Assembly: GCA_027924585.1 (NCBI GenBank)
Contig: BSBM01000609.1
Span: forward strand, 1,251,501 to 1,315,500
DNA length: 64,000 nucleotides
Source of the DNA: Larix kaempferi
Lineage: Eukaryota; Streptophyta; Pinopsida; Pinales; Pinaceae
Reading direction: 5' to 3'
Position numbers and translations under genes: made by a program. Shown in pieces: positions 61,075 through 64,000 of this stretch. Within the stretch, counting starts at the first letter, position 1; each line of letters opens with the position of its first letter. The notes beneath the pieces were generated by a model. The model was given only the letters and a program-made list of their open reading frames with translations. It did no database searches and was not told where the DNA came from.

Positions 61075-62041
61075 GTAAGCCTAGCCTTCAGGTAACAAAG
61101 TTGATCATGAATAGGATTCTGAACATATTCAGCAAACAAACCATTATAGTACGTGAAATATTCCTTGTGTGCCTTCAGATAAGCTTGTAATTTGGGTATA
61201 TCCTCTCTCCGAAAAATATCCCAAAGAGCATTTCCAGATTCCGCATTTGAAATATCTAGGACCCCCTCTCTCTCATGCGGTTGGGAAGCTGAGGGCTTAA
61301 CAATATACATTATAAAGTTGACACCGTCAGCCATGTCACAGTGCAAATTAGTGACTAAATCCCCTCCTTCAGGATGTTCTTCCCTTCTGCCAAAAGCTAT
61401 GTACATTTTGGGACCTAAATCAGGTTTCGCGTAGCCCTCTGGAATCCGTGTGGCGAGATTTAGAATCCCATATTTAGGATGTGTGTACTCCTTCAAAGGT
61501 AAGGCACTGATAAATTCAGCACAATGTCGGGGTAGACGCTCTTCGAAGTGTTGTGCTGGAGGCCAATCCTTCAACTTCCACATTTCATGGGGCAATGGAT
61601 TATCTTGGCAACCTTCCTCTTCATAAACTGTAAAGAATTTATGTATATTGATATTAAATTGTTTCCAATATTTGCAGTTAATGACTGAAACTTCGTTTAA
61701 CTCTTTTGGCTTTCCGGGCTCCTTTTTGTCCTTGGTCTCCCTGGGCTCCCTAAAATCTTGCCACATGACCATTGGCTCCCAACTCAGGCCTTTAGTATTT
61801 TACAAAACATTTCAGACATCATAGGCTCACCTTTTCTCAAGTGCTCCTGAAAATGATCACGAATCTCGTCGCCCTTGACATCTTGAAAGGTTGGGAAATA
61901 CAAATAGTTGTCGTTGCAGCCATTTTCCCTGTTAGCTTCTCTTCTTAACTTATCAGAATTAAGCTTCAAACACACAGAACATGGCACTGAATCCGTCGAG
62001 GCCGCTACAATTTGACAATTCTTGAAAACGTATTCTTCTAC
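61075..62041 (-). pseudogene. JmjC histone demethylase remnant, plant KDM3/JMJ25 type
   Basis: On the minus strand, after an acceptor TGTCACAG at about 62042, the frame reads VEEYVFKNCQ...PCSVCLKL and KLRREANRENG, then NDNYLYFPTFQDVKGDEI and HFQEHLRKGEP. A one-base loss then shifts it, and the correct phase shows TGA and TAA before GLSWEPMVMW. From 61772 it continues open with INIHKFF, LKDWPP, FEERLPRHCAEFIS, KEYTHPKYGILNLAT, GPKMYIAFG and the iron-binding LHCDMADGVN (H-x-D). It stops matching after NPIHDQLCYL and reaches TGA at 61071. The family removes methyl groups from H3K9 using Fe(II) and 2-oxoglutarate. The distal histidine segment is missing, so the piece cannot be an active enzyme. 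Confidence 0.88.
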
Positions 62042-62387
62042 CTGTGACAGGATGTTTATATATGCATTTCGTGATTATGTGAGGAGAAGGCGGCTGGAGT
62101 AGCCTGATCCCAAGGGCATGCAAACTCTGGAAGAATTTATATTATGATTTCTGTTGTTTGTATTACTTCCAACCTGATGTATATTATGTGCTAGTTACAT
62201 ATTATATTTACCTTGGTTGTTGATGCGCAAAGATTGTGGGAAGGCTCTGTAGAGCCCGTTCCCTAAACACTTTGTTTGCATATGTAGTAAACTCTGTGAT
62301 GGCGTGAACTGTGGACGCATTGGGAAGGGATAAAAAATGTTAGATCTCAGTATTATCACTTCTGTGTATTTTTAGATAGCTTTAAGA

Positions 62388-62588
62388 GTGAGGATAAGCG
62401 AAGGGCTTGATCCTTATTCCTGTTTGCACAATTTTTTTATGCACAATCCTAGACTTGGAGATACACCACTTCATGCTTTATGTGAATGTGTTGAACCCTA
62501 TGAGCTCTGCTCTACTACTACGAAAAACGATCATCCCTGTAGATCTCTGTTGTATCTCATTGCCACACATAACGGTGAAATCTGTTGA
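62388..62588 (+). pseudogene. possible ankyrin-repeat fragment
   Basis: The plus strand reads PRLGDTPLHALCECVEPYEL, then CRSLLYLIATHNGEIC before TGA at 62586-62588. GDTPLHAL-C and LI-xHNGE look like an ankyrin repeat with its following helix. It overlaps the end of the minus-strand frame at 62478-62960, so only one of the two can be coding here. No other repeats were found nearby. Confidence 0.3.
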
Positions 62589-62960
62589 ATTTGTTTTTAC
62601 ATCCATCTCACATTTGATTTGTAAAGAGGTCGTAGAAGTTTTGTTCATAGTTAGGCTACCAACGTGAAATAGATTGATCCCTGTGTATTGTTGTATGCTC
62701 GGCGAATCACGTCCAATCTGTGATCGCTCCTCAATGTTAGGATCCAATCTCATTTCTAATTTGCTTGTGGTGTCCATCTTCATACGCTTAGAGAGACCAG
62801 TCTCTGCATGTGTAGTCGTTTTTCTCTTCACTCTGAGAGTTTTGAAAGAATCTCTCATTAGCTTTGACTCCCATTCCTCAAATACTTTAAAGTTCTCGTC
62901 GAGCTTGCGTTTCCATTCAGGCTGCCTATTGCCTTGGCCTCCGGTGCTCGCAGCGGCCAT
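62478..62960 (-). CDS. N-terminal ORF of unknown gene, possibly first exon upstream of the JmjC remnant
   Basis: ATG at 62960 opens 160 codons: MAAASTGGQGNRQPEWKRKL, then DENFKVFEEWESKLMRDSF, a Lys/Arg-rich segment (LRVKRKTTTH, LSKRMKM) and a longer unassigned part. The leader upstream (62961-63125) is repeated in inverted form at the window end, which supports a real transcribed start. Donor-like GTGAGA at about 62609 could end the coding exon earlier than the stop at 62478. It lies on the same strand as, and 0.4 kb before, the JmjC piece, so the two may be parts of one gene. The protein family is not recognised. The basic segment suggests a nuclear protein. Confidence 0.5.
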   Translation of the reverse strand: MAAASTGGQGNRQPEWKRKLDENFKVFEEWESKLMRDSFKTLRVKRKTTTHAETGLSKRMKMDTTSKLEMRLDPNIEERSQIGRDSPSIQQYTGINLFHVGSLTMNKTSTTSLQIKCEMDVKTNSTDFTVMCGNEIQQRSTGMIVFRSSRAELIGFNTFT

Positions 62961-63125
62961 GGACTATTGTTGCTGCTGCGAATGGTGTTTCTCGGATTCT
63001 ACCTCTGCCACCGATGCAACATTGCCCCTCTCTCTGCTCTCGCCAGTTGCAGCCAACCAACGATTGATCACCTGATCAATTGAAAACTCTGACGAGTCTT
63101 CTGAATTATTGTCTTTTTACTAATT

Positions 63126-63365
63126 TGATCTCCGTTTTTTTTTATATTTCAAATAAACGATAAAATTTGTCTTTTTCTTTTTATTTATTATAATAATTTC
63201 TATTGCTATAGTTGATTACATATTTATTTCCAAGGAATTGAGAAATGGAAGAAAGTAAATATGAATGGGATATTGTTTAGTTGGTGATTGTGCTCGTAGC
63301 TTTACTCGATCGAAATTATGTGGCCTCAATCACCATCGCATTGTGACACACAAACTCTCTCCTAT
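63126..63365. promoter_or_regulatory. inter-gene spacer, candidate bidirectional promoter
   Basis: AT-rich DNA between the two divergent gene starts, including TTTTTATTTATTATAATAAT near 63178. No single TATA element can be chosen with certainty. Role inferred from position only. Confidence 0.3.
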
Positions 63366-63555
63366 AAAGAGATGAAAATGCTAAATGTGCTGCAAAATCA
63401 CCAAGTAAAATCACAAGAAAAAATGCGAAGATCCAACATGATGTAGACGCAAGTCCAAGAGGGAGACAAAGAGATGAAAATGCTAAATGTGCTGCAAAAT
63501 CACCAAGTAAAATCACAAGAAAAATGCGAAGATCCAACATGATGTAGACGCAAGG
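63366..63555. repeat. 103-bp tandem duplication in the spacer
   Basis: AAAGAGATGAAAATGCTAAA to ATGTAGACGCAAG occurs at 63366-63455 and again at 63469-63555, with one A fewer in the second copy. A minus-strand frame (63576-63316) therefore shows a repeated LVILLGDFAAHLAFSSL peptide; whether it is translated is unknown. Confidence 0.93.
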
Positions 63556-63829
63556 TTGTGTCGTGCACGCAAGCAAGTATATAAAAAATTAATGAGAAAA
63601 TTCATCGTTGGGATCAAAGTCTACCTCATAGATGCATGGAGACAGCAAAGCGCATAGAAAATGATTTGCAAAAGAAAAGAAGAATAGTGATTTATAATGA
63701 TGTTGAAGAATATCTAAATGAGGATAGCCATATCCTAAACTTTGGGGGAACAAATATTAACAATGAGTTTATATTTGAGTCCATATTTTGCATGCATTTT
63801 CTTTCAATCCATTTTAAGATAATAAAATA
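63556..63829. other. spacer, short open frame
   Basis: A 64-codon plus-strand frame at 63636-63830 (METAKRIENDLQKKRRI...) has no recognised homolog and ends just before the inverted leader arm. Otherwise AT-rich. Confidence 0.3.
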
Positions 63830-63997
63830 AAATTAGTAAAACGCCAATAATTCAGAAAGACTCGTCAAGAGTTTTCAATTGATCAGGTGAGCAATCGCCG
63901 GTTGGTTTCAACGGGCGAGAGCAGAGAGAGGGGCAATGTTGCATCAGCGGCAGAGACAGAATCCAAGAAACACCATTCGCAGCAACAACAACAATCC

Positions 63998-64000
63998 ATG
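63998..64000 (+). CDS. start codon of a second, divergent gene copy (cut by window end)
   Basis: The inverted copy of the leader ends in CAACAACAACAATCCATG at the last base of the window, corresponding to CAGCAACAATAGTCCATG before the minus-strand ATG at 62960. Only the start codon is inside the window. Confidence 0.45.

Larger units (their letters stand above)
62958..64000. repeat. ~165-bp inverted repeat of gene leader and start codon (head-to-head)
   Basis: The arm at 62958-63125 and the arm at about 63830-64000 are reverse complements with roughly 90% identity. They share GCTGCGAATGGTGTTTCT, GATGCAACATTGCCCCTCTC, TCACCTGATCAATTGAAAAC and CTGAATTATTG. Each arm ends in an ATG (minus at 62960, plus at 63998). 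Spacer about 0.7 kb. Confidence 0.92.

Overview
The window is nuclear DNA of a seed plant with a repeat-rich genome. The evidence is split genes with GT..AG introns, three Ty1/copia retrotransposons primed by initiator-Met tRNA, CACTA-type DNA transposon ends, an NLR resistance-gene remnant, a plant-type KDM3/JMJ25 fragment and a plastid glycerol-3-phosphate dehydrogenase fragment. The size of the elements and the long array decay suggest a large genome, possibly a gymnosperm, but the species cannot be named from the sequence. No intact gene is visible; nearly everything is mobile DNA, tandem repeat or broken gene pieces.

Layout. 1-2.9 kb: AT-rich DNA with a 630-bp tandem duplication and a possible pathogen-related (SnoaL/NTF2-like) exon. 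2993-22457: what looks like one CACTA element of 19.5 kb with matching inverted ends and flanking AAA on both sides. Nested in it are a complete 6.1-kb copia element (3859-9964, minus strand, TSD CTGCT), a solo LTR (14119-14679) and captured host gene pieces: two MLH1 exons (13274-13847) and an N-terminal exon resembling a C3H/G-patch or SMN-related splicing protein (19152-19277). 22.5-26.3 kb: foldback and AT-rich tandem repeats around an NLR leucine-rich-repeat remnant. 26318-60397: two related CACTA-like ends in inverted orientation enclose copia element 2 (29887-36729, TSD AGGCT), a tRNA-derived SINE candidate, a GLY1-type dehydrogenase exon, copia element 3 (39881-44997), a 0.5-kb G/A-rich tract and a roughly 10-kb satellite array (about 49.2-59.7 kb). 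The satellite has ~165-175-bp monomers that become ~331-bp dimers after 54.2 kb, and it is split by a 1619-bp solo LTR with a perfect TAGGT duplication.

60.4-64 kb: a gene-derived end. It holds a putative plastid-targeted first exon (+), a degenerate JmjC (KDM3/JMJ25-like) fragment (-), an N-terminal ORF starting at 62960 (-) and a ~165-bp inverted repeat that places a second, near-identical gene start (+) exactly at the window end. This is a head-to-head duplicated promoter/5'UTR.

The copia polyproteins 2 and 3 keep a single reading frame from end to end but each is cut by six stops. Most of those stops, and similar stops in the host gene remnants, can be explained by single C-to-T changes (CAG to TAG, CGA to TGA), as expected for heavily cytosine-methylated DNA.
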